Origin: Chlamydoabsidia padenii | Taxonomy: Eukaryota; Mucoromycota; Mucoromycetes; Mucorales; Cunninghamellaceae | Length of the DNA stretch: 64,000 bases | Assembly: GCA_025330725.1 (NCBI GenBank) | Contig: JAIWND010000027.1 | Span: 248,001 to 312,000 of the forward strand | Direction: 5' to 3' | Shown: positions 35,300 to 46,295 of the stretch, piece after piece | Position numbering within the stretch: position 1 is the first letter of the stretch | Layout: each line of letters starts with the position of its first letter | Notes under the pieces: generated by a model | What the model was told of the DNA's origin: nothing | The model's input: the letters and a program-made list of their open reading frames with translations, nothing else | The model's database searches: none | Translations under genes and position numbers: made by a program

Positions 35300-35958
35300 A
35301 TGAAGTTCTCTGTTGCTGCTTTTGTTGCTGCTACTATGGCTGCTGTTTCTGCTCAAGTCACTTCACCCACCGGTGTCTTCAACGTCAGCTCTCCTACTCC
35401 CAACTCTCCCTATGTTGCTCAACAGATTCTTCCCTGTACATACCAACTCTTCCAAAACGTCGATACTTCTGGTAAGTGATTATATATATATATATATATA
35501 TAAAAAGACAAGTCGGTCGAATCCTTACCTCTTTCTCTCTCTTTGTAGGCATCACCTTGAACATTAATTTGATTTCTACGGCAGCCGGATCCAATGTCAC
35601 ACTTAATATCGCCACCAATGCGGATATGTCCAAGTCCAGTAACTCTGCTAAACAAAACGGCAATGTCACTTATTACGAACATTCCAATAACTACTTGATC
35701 CCTAGTACAGTGGTGCCTGGTAATTACAAGGTATCCTTTGTTGCTAATGGTGCTGCTTTGGATATTCCTATCACCATCTTGCCTGCTGCTGCTTCTTCTT
35801 CTTTGGTTTCCAAATCTGGTACTGCTACTGGCTCGGGTGCTGGTGCTTCTTCTACTGGTTCGGGTACCATCTTTAACAACAATGCTCCTCGTATGGGTTT
35901 GGCCACCAAGACGGTGGTTGCTTTGACTGCCGTTGCTGGTATTGCTCTTGCCCTGTAA
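35300..35958 (+). CDS. Secreted Ser-rich GPI-anchored wall protein (Kre9/Knh1-N-like domain)
   Basis: Exon 1 is 35300 to about 35472 and exon 2 about 35549 to 35958; the start is MKFSVAAFVAATMAAVSAQ, a clean signal peptide. The mature domain reads VTSPTGVFNVSSPTPNSPYV, CTYQLFQNVDTSGITLNINL, VTLNIATNADMS and STVVPGNYKVSFVANGA, a small beta-sandwich resembling the N-terminal domain of Kre9/Knh1 and Ser-Thr-rich GPI proteins. A Ser/Gly/Ala-rich linker and a C-terminal hydrophobic tail (TKTVVALTAVAGIALAL) follow, a GPI-attachment signal. It probably sits on the plasma membrane or wall; the specific role is unknown. The intron contains a (TA)n microsatellite (35480-35502). Confidence 0.75.
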
Positions 35959-36570
35959 TAATAAATATCACCCATTTAGTTTTTAGTCTTTTGTATGCAT
36001 TTTGGATGTTTCATCCTTTATATTACCCCTTATTCTCTCTCCTCTTCCTCCCCCTTATTGACAAGTACTACTATTCCCTTTGCTGTGAATTCTCCTTCTA
36101 ATAAAAATCATGTAGTTTGACACCTTTGTTGTTGTCTTTTTGTCTCCTATAATACCTCGTTTCCCTCCCTTTTTTTTTTTTTTGTGAACAGGGTGGTACA
36201 AAGATTGCTTTTTATAGGATCACTTCTTGAGGTGAATACTTGATTTGGACAAGTCCACTCATCTGGAAATTATCATCTCTTTAAATTTCTGTAGGTGGGT
36301 AACAGAAAGTTTATATGATCCTTGTAAAAATGACGTTTGTGTATTACCAGATTGCCCCCTTTTTCTTTAAACAAAATGCCGATTATATTGAATTGCAACT
36401 TGAATCGAAGATAAGAGAGCCAGTAGATGGATCATTGTGTTGGAAGAAAAGACAAGTGTGATGCAGGATCATGTCCACATAGTGAGATTCATGCCCCGCT
36501 TTGGTACAAAAACCCTGGTGGGGGAGCCAATTTTTCACACTCTACTCTCCCTCACTCCTTTTTTTTTTTT
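35959..36570. other. Intergenic; no gene seen
   Basis: AATAAATATC just after the stop and AATAAAAATC at about 36100 are polyadenylation candidates for the GPI protein gene. A T14 run lies at 36170-36183 and a T12 run at 36561-36572. Nothing else is recognised. Confidence 0.4.
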
Positions 36571-37960
36571 TTAATGGATATCCTCCTCTCATCATTCCAC
36601 CATTCATTCTGCCTATGAACTTGTAGTTGCTATTTCAGGCACTGCATTGGTATACCATCATCTCAAAAAGTATTGCCCTGGTTTTCTTTGTTCCAAGAAA
36701 TACAAGCCTCATGACATTGCTGTCAAGTTGACTGGAAAGGTAACTTGCAAAAAGAAAAAGAAAGATAATAAACCAACTCTTTCTTTTTTTTTTTTTTTCC
36801 CCCAAGAAAATCGATGCACGGGTGGAACAATGGCAACCGGAAGTGCTGGTACTCAAGCCCATTTGATAGATTTAATCTCGACAAGACAACAGGTGGTAGT
36901 AGGTGCAGCCAAAATAGCAGGCCGTTCCAAACCACTCTTTGAAACTTGGCGGCCACCTTCTCTTACACCATTTGACAAAAAAGTCAATGTCGGCATTGAA
37001 GGAATAGGGTGTACGTTGGATATACATATGGATCTCGAATGGCACGCTTCTTGGGGAACTGCGATGCTCTACCATCTCCTGACAAGCGAGGTGATCTTCT
37101 TGGTGGTGCAAGTAAGGAAATCAAAAAAAAAAAGAGATACTTTATTCTTTACTCACTTTTGTTTTTTTAAAACTAGAGATGATAGTGTTTTGCTTTGCTA
37201 TACAGACACGATGATTCATTGTTACCGAAGCATTATCAACTAACTATAGTGATCTGGCTCCTTTGCCTAAACTTGTAAGCAAATCAATCTTTACATATAC
37301 ACATATTCGAGTACTCAAACCTCTTTTACACGTAGATCGAATTGATAAATATAAACTGACCTTGGATGAATCGCAATCTATTGGTCGCCATGGGACAAGT
37401 GCTAGTGATCATTTTGGCATTGATGTACAGTAAAACAAGCATAAAAAGGGGTGGTTGCTGGATGGCTATCGACCTCATTATGTTCCTCTGGCAGGAAAAT
37501 CCATCAACGACTGCCAGGAATTGCGTATTGTTCCTTGGCCGTCTCGGCATCCATCCACCTGATCACACCCCCATGACCATACGCTGGCTCACAAATCGAC
37601 ACCGGCGCGACGATGGTAATTACGACAAGTGGTGGATGCACTCTTGTAGGGTCATCGTTTGGCATTACTATGGGTAGGTTGACTCGAGAAAATCAAAAAA
37701 AAAGAAGGGACAAAAGGTGATTTGACATGGTTTGACTCTCTTTTTTTTGGGGTGGGTATAGATCAAAGGGACAAGTTATCTGAATGGTTACTCTTGCACG
37801 AACAAAGTAGGATAGATAGTTGAACATTATCTTCACTGGTATCAACTCATCATCTACAACCTCCCCACTCGGACCATCAAGAATGTGCTTTACGTCGATC
37901 ATCTCGTATTATCAAATCAGCGCTTACCAAGGTATTGGCTGGGAAAAAGAGAAGTAGTAT
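36571..37960 (+). pseudogene. Decayed multi-exon gene of unknown family
   Basis: Coding-like pieces occur in changing frames: ELVVAISGTALVYHHLKKY and FLCSKKYKPHDIAVKLTGK (about 36620-36738) ending at a GTAACT donor; KIDARVEQWQPEVLVLKP (about 36810-36865), then stops; RMARFLGNCDALPSPDKRG with DLLGGASKE (about 37030-37120); LPKHYQLTYSDLAPLPKL (about 37225-37275); LDGYRPHYVPLAGKSINDCQ (about 37460-37517). The only ATG near the 5' end (36573) is out of frame with the first conserved-looking exon, and TAA precedes that frame. Codon composition and exon/intron-like borders suggest a former gene with several frameshifts and stops, or one whose splicing I cannot resolve. I do not recognise the family. 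Confidence 0.45.
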
Positions 37961-38355
37961 ATAGTATCTTTTTTAATAAATTAGTTGCGGTATGTCTTTG
38001 TCATTAAGTAATAAAAATGTGTTTATGTATTGATCCTTGTTTATACGTATGTCAAAACCCTTGTAGTGAACTGCATATTTGTTTTTTGATAAAATTGGCC
38101 AATGAAATGATTTAGATTTGGTAACAAGACCCACATTACTAATGTCAAGTCGATCCCACCTTGGGCTCAGTAACCCATTATAAACCAAAATATATGCTCA
38201 AGGCTGTATGATACATACAACAAGTGAGTTAGTAATCCATGGCATCTCACACCGGAGTCGGGGTTTGAAAATTCAAAAAATCATGCATGGATATGTGTCA
38301 CTTTTGCTAAACATAAAACCCCCCTAGGACACTTCTCCGTATAAATAAATACACG
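37961..38355. promoter_or_regulatory. Promoter region of the Hsp31-like gene
   Basis: GTCGGGGTTTGAAAATTC (38257-38274) lies about 85 bp before the first ATG and is one of the clearest promoter-word copies. The remainder is AT-rich without a gene. Confidence 0.5.
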
Positions 38356-39249
38356 ATGAAACTTTTTGCATCGTTTTGCTCTTCTTTTTTCATAAAACAA
38401 ACCATGCCTACTAAATTACCGCAAAAAGCGCTCATTACCATCACATCTCATTGTGACGCATTCTATTCAGATGGTACCAAAACAGGTTTATATTTTACTG
38501 AAGCCTACCACCCTTACCATGTATTCACCCAAAACGGATTCGATGTGGACTTGGTCAGTGAAACTGGGACATTTGGTTACGATGATCATTCCATCACTCA
38601 AGAAGCCATGACCCCCGAAGAATGGAAAGTGTTCAATGATCCCCAGCATCCATTTATGGTCAAACTTAACAGCCAATTGAAACGTGCGGATCAAATCAAT
38701 CCTGATGACTATGGTATCTTTTTTGCCTCTGCTGGGCATGCGACATTATATGATTATCCTCATGCCAAAGGTCTGCTTTCGATCGCGGAGAAGATGAATG
38801 CGAATGGTGGGATCATTTCTGCTGTATGTCATGGGCCTATTAGTAAGTAACAAGATGTAGTTGTTTGCTTTTGGTGTACTCACTTTTTTGGGGCGGGCTC
38901 TAGTTCTTCCTTTTATCCGTGATACAAATGGTGAGTCTCTTGTCAAGGGTAAAACGATAACGGGATTCGGTAATGAAGGTGAACATGTCTTTGGGGTAGC
39001 CGATAAAATCAAACAAGATAATTTGCTCACATGTGAAGATGCTGCGAAAAAGTATGGAGCCAATTATATTCCTCCTGCCACTCCTTTGGCTGTATGTGTT
39101 CAAGAAGATGGCCGATTGTTATCCGGGGTAAGACATTGTGGGAGAGGGAACTAGTACATACTCACACACTTTTGTTTATCTAGGCTAATCCTGCCAGTGC
39201 TACTCCTTTAGCTGAATTGGTTGTTAAAGCATTCAACAAAGTACAATGA
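38356..39249 (+). CDS. HSP31: DJ-1/PfpI-superfamily protein, Hsp31-like (glyoxalase III type)
   Basis: Two ATGs are in frame: 38356 (MKLFASFCSSFFIKQT..., possibly a targeting leader) and 38404 (MPTKLPQKALITITSH), which aligns better with the family start. Three exons; the stop TGA is at 39247-39249. Class I Hsp31 marks are ALITITSHCDAF, TGLYFTEAYHPYHVFTQNGF with the conserved Glu, the FFASAGHATLYDYPHAKGL loop, the nucleophile elbow GGIISAVCHGP (Cys then His) and the Glu of GFGNEGEHVF, completing the Cys-His-Glu arrangement. Hsp31 detoxifies methylglyoxal to D-lactate and is stress-induced in yeast. A promoter word lies about 85 bp upstream. Confidence 0.87.
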
Positions 39250-39536
39250 TAAAAATAGTTTATGTCATTGAATAAATAAAAACCCTTGTTTTGCATATGC
39301 ATGAATCTCCGGGTTAGTTAAAACCCCGCTCGATGTCGTCTCTTTTTTTTTTTTTTAATGCTGGCTCTACCCAAAGTAGGTTGTGCCGGCATCGTCAAGC
39401 TGACAATGCGCAAGTCAAACTAGTTTGTTAAACAATTGGCTTCCTAATCAGAGCCATAATATGATACACAAGTCTTTTTTATTGGATCATATGATAAGAC
39501 AAAGCTTTATTGATAATACATAGACAATACAATAAA

Positions 39537-40550
39537 CTACACTACTAATCTAAAGTTTGGATCAGGTATGAGCATCCATTGACGGCACCACATTGCACAC
39601 AAGTAATACATTTCCGGACACCAAGCATGACCCAAATCAGGCACGACCACCCTAGCCCAATCATGATATTCTTGACCACCACCATCACGTAACGCCTTTA
39701 CCAACTCATCATTAAAATGAGGAGGCACCGTACCATCAGCCGCCCCATTAATCATCAACAGCTTCTTGTCCATCAGTGTTTGTGCCAAACCATCATAAGA
39801 TGCCGATACGTTATCACAAAAGTCGTCTGGGAGGTACTCGGGTGGAAAGGAGCCATTGACGCGTCGTGCCTTGAGTAAACCGATAAAGTCGCCTGTGCCT
39901 ACCAAACTAATATGGACACTGATCCTAGGATCTATTTTGTGAAACAAGGGTTAGTACATGTTGGTTTATATGTATGTATATATATATATATATATAGTGT
40001 TACCGCTCGAGGCCACAAGATAAGAAGAATGCGCACCCATGGAGAATCCAAGACAGCCCCATCGTTCGACAGGTCGGTGTTTACCAAACAAATGAGATTC
40101 CAATACATTCATCAATGCCGATACTGTTTGTGCTGCTGACTGCATCATACGCCATTGGTCAATAGCATGGTTTGGATTGTGTTGTTTACTGTCATGTTTC
40201 CACCCATAGTTCATTTTCTTGTTCTCCAGTCGTGTGCCGTGATTCTCATGATCAAATGTCACCACCAAGAGATGTCGAGGTTTCAATGCTCCACCTTTAT
40301 GGCCATTCAAACTACATAATACTTGGGATATTGCTTCCATCTTGGTCTTGTCCTCTATAAAATAAAAAAAAAATAAAGGGGGGTTAGTTCTATCCTTTTA
40401 TGTTTTAGGGTTTGCATTCTTACGTAGTCGCCCGTGTAGAGCAAACATGACCGCTACAGGTGTATTGGGAGGGAGGAGCTTGTATTCTGTCAGGCCATAG
40501 ACAGAGACTTCTAATCCATTAATAGAGTATTTCGTCTGTGAAGTAGTCAT
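39537..40550 (-). CDS. Alpha/beta-hydrolase of unknown substrate
   Basis: The start is the ATG at 40548-40550 (MTTSQTKYSINGLEVSVYGL) and the stop is at 39537-39539; three exons. The fold is visible in order: an oxyanion-type HGRL after VAVMFALHG, the strand HLLVVTFDHENHGTR, the nucleophile elbow WGCLGFSMGAHSSYL (Gly-Phe-Ser-Met-Gly), the acid region LLMINGAADGTVPPHF and the catalytic His near VVVPDLGHAWCPE. These complete a Ser-Asp-His triad. The context (next to Hsp31, convergent) suggests no pathway. TTTTCAAATCCCGA at about 40617-40630 lies about 70 bp upstream. Confidence 0.78.
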
Positions 40551-40554
40551 GGTT

Positions 40555-40586
<32 letters not shown>

Positions 40587-40931
40587 TAATGATAAGGCCG
40601 ATTTTTTTATTTTATTTTTTCAAATCCCGACTATAACGGGCCATGGTGGATTCAATATGGTTTTTATTTAAAAAGTAAAACAATAAACAGCAGCAGTATA
40701 ATAATAAAAAGGTCGAGTACATACAAGATAATAGAAGATCACCAGGACTATATAAAGGGTGTTTGGATAAAAAGGGGTGCCAATAATAAAGGGAGGGAGG
40801 GGTGTTTGTTCTTTTTTATGAAAGTGAGCATAAGCGGGGTTTAAAATAGGGATCATAAGAGTGGAGCATAGTGTGGCATATAAAAAAAAAAGGGGTAAAG
40901 ATTTTTGTGAAAAAAAGGAAGAAGAGGAAGG
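40551..40931. other. Spacer with (GA)n repeat and hydrolase promoter
   Basis: An (AG)n repeat of about 14 units (40559-40586) is in the hydrolase leader and a promoter word is at 40617-40630. GCGGGGTTTAAAATAGG at 40834-40850 is another, lying in the 3' region of the SANT gene. No gene is seen. Confidence 0.45.
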
Positions 40932-41705
40932 TTAGGTTGATTTCTTGATATCGATGTTTTTCCATGCCCGTCGAGCCAATCTTGACTGTTGTTGAATCTT
41001 GACATCGACGAGATTTTTACTTTGCAGCGTCTTGAACCTACCCCAGCAACAACCACGAGATCGGTGAGGTAAGAAATTAGCAGAGATCATTGCCCACGAC
41101 AACCCTTGTTCGTAGCCTTTTTGTAATAAGTCATCCTCGATGGGTGTCCAAGGGTTTCGTGTCTGGGTAGCCAATGGAGAATAATCGTGCGTTGATTTCT
41201 TTTGTTGTTGAGTAGGTGAAGAAGATGTGCTGGAAGAAGGTGAAATATCGGAAGAAAAGGAAGACGAGGTGGAAGAAGAGGATAAAGTAGGAACCATGGT
41301 AGTGGATAATGATGTTGTGAGAGGAGCGATGAGGACTTCGTCATGATACAATGGTTGATTCAAGTATCCCCATAAGGGTGAAGTACGGTAATGTTCGCTA
41401 TGCACACGTTTTCGAGGAGTCAAGGTGTAAGGGTTGCTGTTATTACCGCTCATACTGTTACTACGACAGAGTCGATGCGTGCTAATTGATCGTTCTCGAT
41501 AATTGTCGTTGAATTCCAATGGGTGATGGTGTTGTGGATGCATCATCATCATTAATCCTTGTTTGTCTGCTTGTTCCATTGGTTCACATAAGATATGTTT
41601 AAGATCCATTACGCCTGGTAAGGAGAAGAAAAAAAAAAAGTGAATCAGTATACTCATGTTGCTTTTGATTGGTTTCCCTTTTTTTTTTTTTCTCTCACCT
41701 GTCAT
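40932..41705 (-). CDS. SANT/Myb-like domain protein, putative transcription factor
   Basis: Exon 1 is just MTG (ATG at 41703-41705), spliced across an intron of about 90 nt to VMDLKHILCEPMEQADKQ; the stop is at 40932. The N-terminal two-thirds is His/Ser/Asn-rich disorder with long Ser/Thr runs. The C terminus carries a single Myb/SANT-like repeat: NPWTPIEDDLLQKGYEQG, LSWAMISANFLPHRSRG, CCWGRFKTLQ, with the tryptophans spaced as in Myb repeats (W..D..L....G..W..I....R....C..R). A basic tail (RLARRAWKNIDIKK) follows. Single-repeat SANT proteins may bind DNA or histones; the target is unknown. The intron acceptor side has a T13 run. Confidence 0.7.
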   Translation of the reverse strand: MTGERKKKKGKPIKSNMSILIHFFFFFSLPGVMDLKHILCEPMEQADKQGLMMMMHPQHHHPLEFNDNYRERSISTHRLCRSNSMSGNNSNPYTLTPRKRVHSEHYRTSPLWGYLNQPLYHDEVLIAPLTTSLSTTMVPTLSSSSTSSSFSSDISPSSSTSSSPTQQQKKSTHDYSPLATQTRNPWTPIEDDLLQKGYEQGLSWAMISANFLPHRSRGCCWGRFKTLQSKNLVDVKIQQQSRLARRAWKNIDIKKST

Positions 41706-42592
41706 ATTGTTTTGTCAAGTTGAGGATGTTGATGATAATAATATGTGTTAAAGTTGATATATAAAATACAATACACTATATAAGAATACAAGAAGAAGAA
41801 AAGAAGAAGAAGAAAAAGAAGGAAAAAAAAAGTTGTTGCGGATAAATGAGAAGAGAGGGATAAAAGAAGAAGAAATAAAAAAGCTAAAAAGTATAAAAAA
41901 AAAACCCCTTTTAGCAAAAAGATGGCGAAAAGGGGGCAGAGAGCATGTGAAAAATGCAAAAAGCCATCTACTTGAGGGGATACACATTAAAAAGGAGTGA
42001 GTAAGAGAGAGAAAGGGGGGGGCGGGGCTGTTCAACGTCGGGGTCGGGGTTTAAACGTTTTTTCATGCGGGATTTGCCTTTTTGTTTTTATATGTACAAG
42101 GAGACATGTTCTTACTCCTTGGGGGAAAATCAACTATTTTTCCTAATGTAGTATCATAAAATAAAACTGCACAGTAGATGTATGAGCCTATGCGCGAGAA
42201 TTCGCCAAAGGAGGTCTCTCCTACATGTAGATAAGTGGCTTTCTTTCACACCGGTGGCAACACTCCCCCCCCCCTTTTTTAACATTTATACTTTTTATAG
42301 TATTTTCATCTTTTTTGATTTGCGGTCCCTGATAGTCCATCAAAGTTGTTTTTTTTTAATCCTGTCATGATTCTTGACAAGGGGAATAAAACTAGTCCAT
42401 GGCACAGAGCTGTGCGTTGGGTGCAATTCCAATACCTTTTTTTAACCTACCCTGTCAGGGGGTCGGCTCGTCACTGACAAGGCGTCGGATTGAAGCGCCG
42501 ATTGAACGATTTGATCTTTGTCTTTTTTTTTTTTTTTGTGGGCCCCTTTTTTCTTCCTCTTCTTCTCCTTCAACCATCTTACTAATCTTTTT
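41706..42592. other. Intergenic, about 0.9 kb; no gene seen
   Basis: Purine-rich leader DNA of the SANT gene (41790-41990) has several short A runs. GTCGGGGTCGGGGTTTAAAC (42037-42056) is a doubled promoter word followed by GCGGGATTTGCC (42067). GCGCCGATTGAACG with a T15 run (42495-42537) precedes the candidate spliced transcript. Confidence 0.45.
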
Positions 42593-43300
42593 ACCAATGT
42601 TGATGACATGTTTTTGAAAGTAAGTGTAATGATACTTGATCTATGAAACAACGACAAAAGGAATCGTTACTAACGTTTTGCTGCTTTGTAGGCAAGCTCA
42701 TCCAAGTGAACGTGTTACTACTCTTCGGAAATAGTAGTGGGTTGGAACACTATTGTACTGGACATGACAAGTGAAATTTATAACTTTACGCTTGATTACA
42801 GCATCTAAGCGACTATGCAATTGGTACCTGACTATGGTTGGCTCCCACATATAGGCAACATTCTTATGCAAGCATGACTCTTATATCGACGACACTCTTA
42901 TATAGGCATATCGTCGACACTCTTATACAGGCAAGCAACAATATCATTTAATGGAAAATCATGCTCTCAGCACAAGTAGGAAACGTATACAGGACTTGCG
43001 TACAATTGATATATCATGAATATAGGAGCACTCACAAATGAAAACAGCCCGATGCATAAATAGGCAACCCCTAATCCGAATCCATCTTTGCCGACATTTC
43101 AAATCGACAATCGCTTCAGCTGACTATCCAGACTATATCCTTGTTAGAAGAGAAGGTATGAACAAAAGGAAAATAAAGTCAAGTGCAACAACTTTCTTTA
43201 CGCTAACCTTTTAGATCCACCGGCGCTGGAACAAACATATTGGATCGGGTTGGTCGACTCTCTATCGCTGGTTACGACATCACTGCCTAGTTATATATAG
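42593..43300 (+). CDS. Candidate small spliced gene: 66-residue basic protein behind a spliced leader
   Basis: Two introns have all three fungal signals: 42620-42691 (GTAAGT, TACTAAC, TTGTAG) and 43156-43214 (GTATGA, GCTAAC, TTTTAG). The only reading frame kept open across the second is 43038-43155 joined to 43215-43300, 66 residues: MKTARCINRQPLIRIHLCRH, FKSTIASADYPDYILVRRE, then DPPALEQTYWIGLVDSLSL and a short tail. The N terminus is Arg/Ser-rich and lacks acidic residues for about 27 positions, which resembles a mitochondrial presequence. The 42692-43037 stretch would then be a long leader with short upstream ORFs and a 23-bp repeat pair (about 42884-42935, CGACACTCTTATAxAGGCA). A spliced noncoding RNA or a decayed gene are alternatives. 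Confidence 0.4.
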
Positions 43301-43492
43301 ATATAGATATATAGATAGATTAGTAGTTTTAGATTACTTTACCCAAAAATAAAAATGACACATTGATAAACCCCAATTATGTAACAGTTTTTATTATAAC
43401 AAATTAGAAAACAATAGGTTCTAGTGGGTGGGGTAAACAGATAAACAAGTATTAAAAAAAGAAGGCGGGATATATGTATATGTCTATGTATA

Positions 43493-44409
43493 CTAGAGTG
43501 ATGCTATACTAGGGACAATTTGTTCATCTTGATGATACATAGGTGGTGGAAGATTACCCAAGAAGAATTGGAGGAATCGATCAGCAAACCACACACTGTC
43601 CATTTGTTGTGCAAGAGCTTCCAATCGATAGGCGGCATCCTGTTGAATGAAAAGTGGGACATGAGGCCGAAGCAGATCCAAATAAGCGGCAGTGGCAGCA
43701 CATGGGATTTCAGGATGACCTTGTGAAGTGAGACAACGACCATCAATAGATACCATGGCTTGAATGGGTGTATGTGGTTCAGTAGTTGCTAATCGGATAA
43801 ACCCTGGTGGCAAGTAAGGGACATGATCAGAATGAAACTGGTTCAGGCGCTACAAGAACGAAGAAGAGTTTAGTATGGGCAATAATAATAAAGACAGGAG
43901 AATCTTACCATGCTTGTTCGATTTCCACTTTTCAAATACCGTCGACCATGATCAGTTAAATGAATCAGAGTGGGTCCAAATTCCCATCCATTGGGATTTT
44001 TTTCACACACACCGCCCATGGCGCGTGCAATAATTTGATGACCGAAACAAACACCAAGTAAAGGCACCTTGAATCGATCCATAAAGTGAGATGGGTATTG
44101 CAAGTCCTTGATAAACTTGATCAGGGTATTGATCCAAGGCAAGTCGTCATACGCATTTCGAGTGGATCCAGTGATAATGATGCCTTGGTATTTATCCACA
44201 TCTTGAGGATACTGAGGAGGTTGATTGACGACATCAAATCGTTCCAGTACAATGTCCACTTTTTGATGATGATAGGTTTTCTTGTTATGGTTCATGGAGG
44301 CGAGAAGGAAAGCTTGTTTAAACATGGCATACATGTCACCATGGGCTTGTTCAATGATAGGATCAGCAATGTCGGTTGCAAGAACAGCAATACGTAATGT
44401 CCGAGTCAT
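43493..44409 (-). CDS. Class I glutamine amidotransferase-like protein
   Basis: Two exons; the start is the ATG at 44407-44409 (MTRTLRIAVLATDIADP) and the stop is at 43493-43495. The GATase1 fold is clear: YQGIIITGSTRNAYDDLPWI, the nucleophile elbow VPLLGVCFGHQIIARAMGG with catalytic Cys, and the His-Glu pair in LTSQGHPEIP. The length of about 285 and absence of a synthetase domain fit the stand-alone GMP-synthase-like amidotransferases found across fungi (yeast YLR126C-like), whose physiological substrate is not established. TTGAACGCCCGC (about 44520-44533) lies about 115 bp upstream. An A19 run (44467-44485) is in the leader. Confidence 0.85.
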
Positions 44410-46028
44410 TATTAATATTATGAATGTGTTGGTATAAAGAATGAAGAAGAAGAGGGAGGAAAAGAAAAAAAAAAAAAAAAAGACATTTTTATACCCGTGA
44501 AGAAAAAACTTGGCTCAGAATTGAACGCCCGCTCCGTGATTCTTTTTTCCCGCCAAGCTGACTTTAATTGTCCCTGGGAAATTTATTGATATATAGGGTA
44601 AGTAACTCTTCATTCATTCCTAAGCAGTTTTATTTCATGAATTTCGCCATCACTTGGTTTCTCTATTTTTGATATGCTCACTTGACGGTTTCAAATACCG
44701 ATGGGGGCCCGCTTTCTTTTTTTTTTTTAAAAAAAAAGGGGGGGAGGATCTAAACTAGCACGCAGACAGGGTCTGACAATGCGACATGACATACAGGAAC
44801 ATGGAAACCGTGAGAACCTATCAGGGATTGATTGCTACCATGATCTGCAATCTTTTCCCTCCGATTTAAACTTTTTATTATTATCATCGGGGAGTGAACT
44901 ATTTGACGGTTTTTATTGGCTCTTTACATCAGTAACACGACTCGGACGGGTTTTATTATCATCATTGGAACAAAGATGAAACGTTTTTATTGGCTTTCAA
45001 GATCTAAAGGGGGCACCCTTTTTCAGAAGAATGTGTTTCACCTGTACTCTTTTGAAAAATCCTTCATGAATTCAGATCCCGCATGGGGATGCCCCCAACC
45101 CGAAGCATCTCCCTGATCAACATGAGAAGATATAGGATTCTTTCGTAGATTTTAAGAATAATTATGATGTGATTCCCCTTGGACAGCAGATCCTCAGTTT
45201 CAACCGAAACCATAAAAGTATACATTTAGCACCATATATATCATACCAAATCAGTCTACCAATGCTCACATGTACTTTGATGTCATTAGACCATGTTTCG
45301 AAAGAAAGAAAAAAAAATAGGTGACTGAAATGGAGTGTATTATGTACACAGTGCTGCAAATAGGGTTTTTGCCGTCATCTTGTTCAGTGCCGTCATTCGT
45401 TCTCGGTCCCGGGGTGGATTTTTTTGCAAGGAAAAAACACATTTGTCAGATGTTAGCACTTCTACTCAGAGTAAGCTCCTAATAAGTTTGAAATACGTCA
45501 ATAGCTTTGCAGCTTTTATTATGACTACTTTTAAGATAGAAAGGTGAAGCCAAATCAACATGTGGGTCCCTTCGACATTCAAACGCCGATATTCATGTAG
45601 AGATTCTTGAAAATGTAATCCCGACAAATCAGAAAAACAAGATTAGATTCTGACATATTACGATCTCATGCCAAAAATAACTTGCTTCAAATCGATGATG
45701 TCTTAATTCTGTCATCTCATAGCACATGCATTCCAGATTATTAAGTCATTAAACAACGCTAATAGACTTCAAAAAGGAAAGGGGTCCCCGATGTTTAATG
45801 TTGTCAATTTCGGATCGGGACTTTAAACATATTCCTCTTTTGCACCATCTTTACCTCTTCCTGTAAGGATCTCTAGTAATTGTATAGCGAATCAATCCTA
45901 TAATGGTGTTGCCGGAAAAGAAGACCATTCTTGTGTAACACTCGAGCATAACATAAACATAGTAAAAGGATAAAATCAATCGTATATAAGGAGACTTGTT
46001 CTTTTCATTCTCCTCTTTTTCCAGCACA
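44410..46028. other. Intergenic, about 1.6 kb; no gene seen
   Basis: Frames here are short and without domains. A short direct repeat, ACGGTTTTTATTGGCTCTTT at about 44903 and ACGTTTTTATTGGCTTTC at about 44982, is the only internal repeat I see. TTCAAACGCCGATATTC (45580) and TCGGGACTTTAAAC (about 45815) are promoter words, the latter about 210 bp before the next gene. The T/A/G homopolymer block at 44728-44752 is notable. Confidence 0.45.
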
Positions 46029-46295
46029 ATGAAGTCTGTGATCGCTCTTTTTTTTACTCTTATCATCGGCACACTGGCTATACGCTATGGCGATGATTGC
46101 CAAAAAGCTATTTCTGCAAAGTGTGATAATAACTACCGGGTGACCAAGGATTGCTGTGCTGCTACTCAAGGTCGTCCCATTTACTTTAATGAACTCTCTC
46201 ATCGTTGCATTCATGCTTTTGGTAAAGGAATCAACTGGGATAAGTTTAATGGCTGTTGCAAGTCTCGTGGTACTCGTGGTAATTGTTTTGATTGA
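46029..46295 (+). CDS. Secreted eight-cysteine protein, paralogue of 48489-48749
   Basis: Single exon of 88 residues; ATG at 46029 (MKSVIALFFTLIIGTLAIRY, signal peptide). The mature part has eight cysteines in the order C-C-CC-C-CC-C: DDCQKAISAKCDNN, TKDCCAATQGRPIYF, HRCIHAFGKGINWDKFNGCC, RGNCFD. The block TQGxPIY..C.HxFGKGINWDKF..CC is shared nearly residue for residue with the gene at 48489-48749, so both are real and under constraint. The cysteine order differs from hydrophobins (C-CC-C-C-CC-C). I do not recognise the family; antimicrobial, effector or wall-coat roles are possible. AAAATAAATT follows the stop. Confidence 0.75.
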   Translation: MKSVIALFFTLIIGTLAIRYGDDCQKAISAKCDNNYRVTKDCCAATQGRPIYFNELSHRCIHAFGKGINWDKFNGCCKSRGTRGNCFD

